Source of the DNA: Sclerurus mexicanus
Lineage: Eukaryota > Chordata > Aves > Passeriformes > Furnariidae
Reading direction: 5' to 3'
NCBI GenBank assembly: GCA_013396755.1
Contig: VWZF01003703.1
Location: 944,821-1,008,820 of the forward strand
Length of the DNA: 64,000 nucleotides
The position numbers and the translations under genes were made by a program. The notes under the pieces are model-generated. The model was not told the origin of the DNA. It saw only the letters and a program-made list of their open reading frames with translations, and ran no database searches. Positions 62,290 to 64,000 of this stretch are shown here, piece after piece; position 1 is the first letter of the stretch; the number at the start of each line of letters is the position of its first letter.

Positions 62290-64000
62290 CTGTGAAGCAG
62301 AGCAGAATGAATTCAGCTGAATGACCACCTAATTCCACCAATAACATGACTGACTTCCAACATAACACTTTTGACTTGTACCATTACTGACAAACTGGCC
62401 AGTGCTGTGAGAAAGACTATTCCTTCTCCACTGCTAACTTCTCCACACAGGAAAATGCAATAAATCATCTGTCAGAACACCTTCACAACAAAGGAAGCAA
62501 AGAAAACTTTACCGTGTGTTGAAGGAAACTATTTCATAGTTTTTTATGCTTATCTCATTTAAATCTTTTCATGTGACTTTACATAGTACTGCAATTTTAA
62601 ACCCCAGCACTCCATGAACTTGGACTGGTGAGCTCATCGTTCAAACTCCTCACTCCCTTGGGCTCCATAACTCTATCTCATGGTTTTGACACTGGCAGAG
62701 CTGCTCAGGGAACTATACACAGACAATCCCTCCTGCCCACCACACACATTCACAGCCTTCCCATCCTGCTACCACACTTCAAGCACAGGGTGTGATGACT
62801 CCCTTTTATCCACCCATCCCATCCGGAAGAGAAGGATTTATTTCTCTGTTTTTACTGAAATAAACCCATCACTTCCATTTCATCTCACATCTTCCCTCCT
62901 ACAGCCCTCCAAACACTAGGATCAAGATAACATTCCCTCCTGATCTCAGTACATATCCATGCTCTTAAATTACCATCTCCTGGTTTTATCCATTCACAGC
63001 CTCTCCTCACTTGATATCAGTCCAAATTCACCTCCTGGGTGATTTGTTTACACTCTGGCTGACTCCCAAATATACTGTCTGGGTCTGTCTTTATTTCTTA
63101 CCATGCTTTCCTATCACCCTTCCTCTCTCCACCACTTCTCTCTTCAGAGACTCTTCAAGACTCAGGTTGAACTGAACAGAACCAAAATCCTCTGAAAGCA
63201 TCATGAGTGCAATAAACGTGTCCTTTACGGTATCCATAAATATATGGCACTCCCTGAATCACCACACATCTGAACAGGTGAGTTTGGAAGGGCTTTAAGA
63301 CACATCAGAAAAGTGACATAAACCAGAAATAAACCATAAACCAGAGACAAGCCAAGCCCCTCAAGACTTGCGCTCCTCAAGATCTGCATAGGGATTTGAG
63401 TCAAACACATTGGCTGGGGCAGTTTTAACTTGTATCTACCTGAAGATGCACCAAGTACTAGGAAGACAAACCTTTACATCACACAGGATGGACAACTCAG
63501 AACTTTAGAGAAGAAAGACGAACTGAAGCAAAACAAGTCTTTGGAACTTCCTACATCCATACATACAGGCACGGCTTTTGTGGGCAGGCTCAGCCTTTCC
63601 CTTTGGAACTGAGCTTAGATGGAGTTTGCCTTGGATTCCTACCCAACAAGCAAACAAGACTTGTCACCCAGCACAGAATGAAGGCTCTCAGTAAGGAAAG
63701 GTCCTCCCTCTGTGTGGATACACAAGCGTGACCTGCTCCACCAGCCTGGCACACAAACCATGGGCACCTTTTGATTTCACTAAGAGAGTGATCACTTGCA
63801 GCAGGGCTTTAGCTCAGTAAGAGGTTTAGCAACAAGCTACTCAACACAGAAAATCTGCTTCTTTGCACCTAAGGCTAGGAGTCCTTAGTAAAACCTTACA
63901 AAACCAACTAATTCTCTAATAAGTCTCTATTAGCATCAGCTCAGTTGACAGAGGAAAAAGCCCAGCCTGTTTTCACCAATATGCTGTTGAGAACAGCCAG
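62290..64000 (-). other. PLCH1: PLCH1 5' intron (partial)
   Basis: This is intron sequence upstream of the first visible exon, running to the window edge. I searched the minus strand for the short first coding exon expected to end just before the split valine codon and saw none. No repeat family or RNA gene was recognised. Confidence 0.7.

Noticed and set aside
62290..64000. First coding exon of PLCH1 inside the window
   Set aside because: No minus-strand segment fits a short start exon ending one base before the valine codon with a GT donor, so it is taken to lie outside.
1..64000. CRISPR arrays, prophage, operons, tRNA or rRNA genes
   Set aside because: No spaced repeats, cloverleaf boxes or bacterial gene organisation were seen; the window is vertebrate nuclear DNA.

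Overview
This is vertebrate nuclear DNA, almost certainly from a bird and probably a songbird. The evidence is several truncated CR1 retroposons of avian type (conserved 3' ends such as TCTTTTCCAACCTAAATGATTCTATGA), compact GT-AG introns, and a split gene whose protein closely follows vertebrate phospholipase C eta-1. There is nothing bacterial here: no operons, ribosome binding sites or CRISPR arrays.

One protein gene is supported. PLCH1 (1-phosphatidylinositol 4,5-bisphosphate phosphodiesterase eta-1) lies on the minus strand. I could place 22 coding exons between 62289 and 31127. Joined, they total 5000 bases, keep one open frame through every junction and end in a TAG stop, giving 1666 visible residues. 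Only the start of the protein (about 14 residues by comparison with the human protein, recalled from memory) is missing; its exon must lie beyond position 64000. Residue numbers below count from the first residue completed in this window. Domain order: PH (exons 1-2), EF hands (3-4), EF-to-X connector (5), X half of the catalytic barrel (6-8), acidic X-Y linker (9-12), Y half (13-15), C2 (16-19), then a long tail (20-22). Catalytic His300 and His345 and the calcium ligands Asn301, Glu330, Asp332 and Glu379 are all present, so the enzyme should be active.

Positions 30114 to 31126 are the likely 3' UTR, closed by an ATTAAA signal. The left part, 1 to about 30100, is the gene-poor 3' flank. It holds seven CR1 relics, short repeats and many chance open frames but no exon I recognise. 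In mammals the neighbour on this side is MME; I looked for its terminal exon and did not see it.

I found no new biological system. The points most worth checking are intron 6, whose two ends have been rebuilt by a 41-bp minisatellite and a CR1 relic that covers the branch-point zone; a possible short PLCH1 isoform made by reading through the exon 21 donor; a 79-codon open stretch in intron 4 with an unusually protein-like composition; and some compact motif clusters in the flank.
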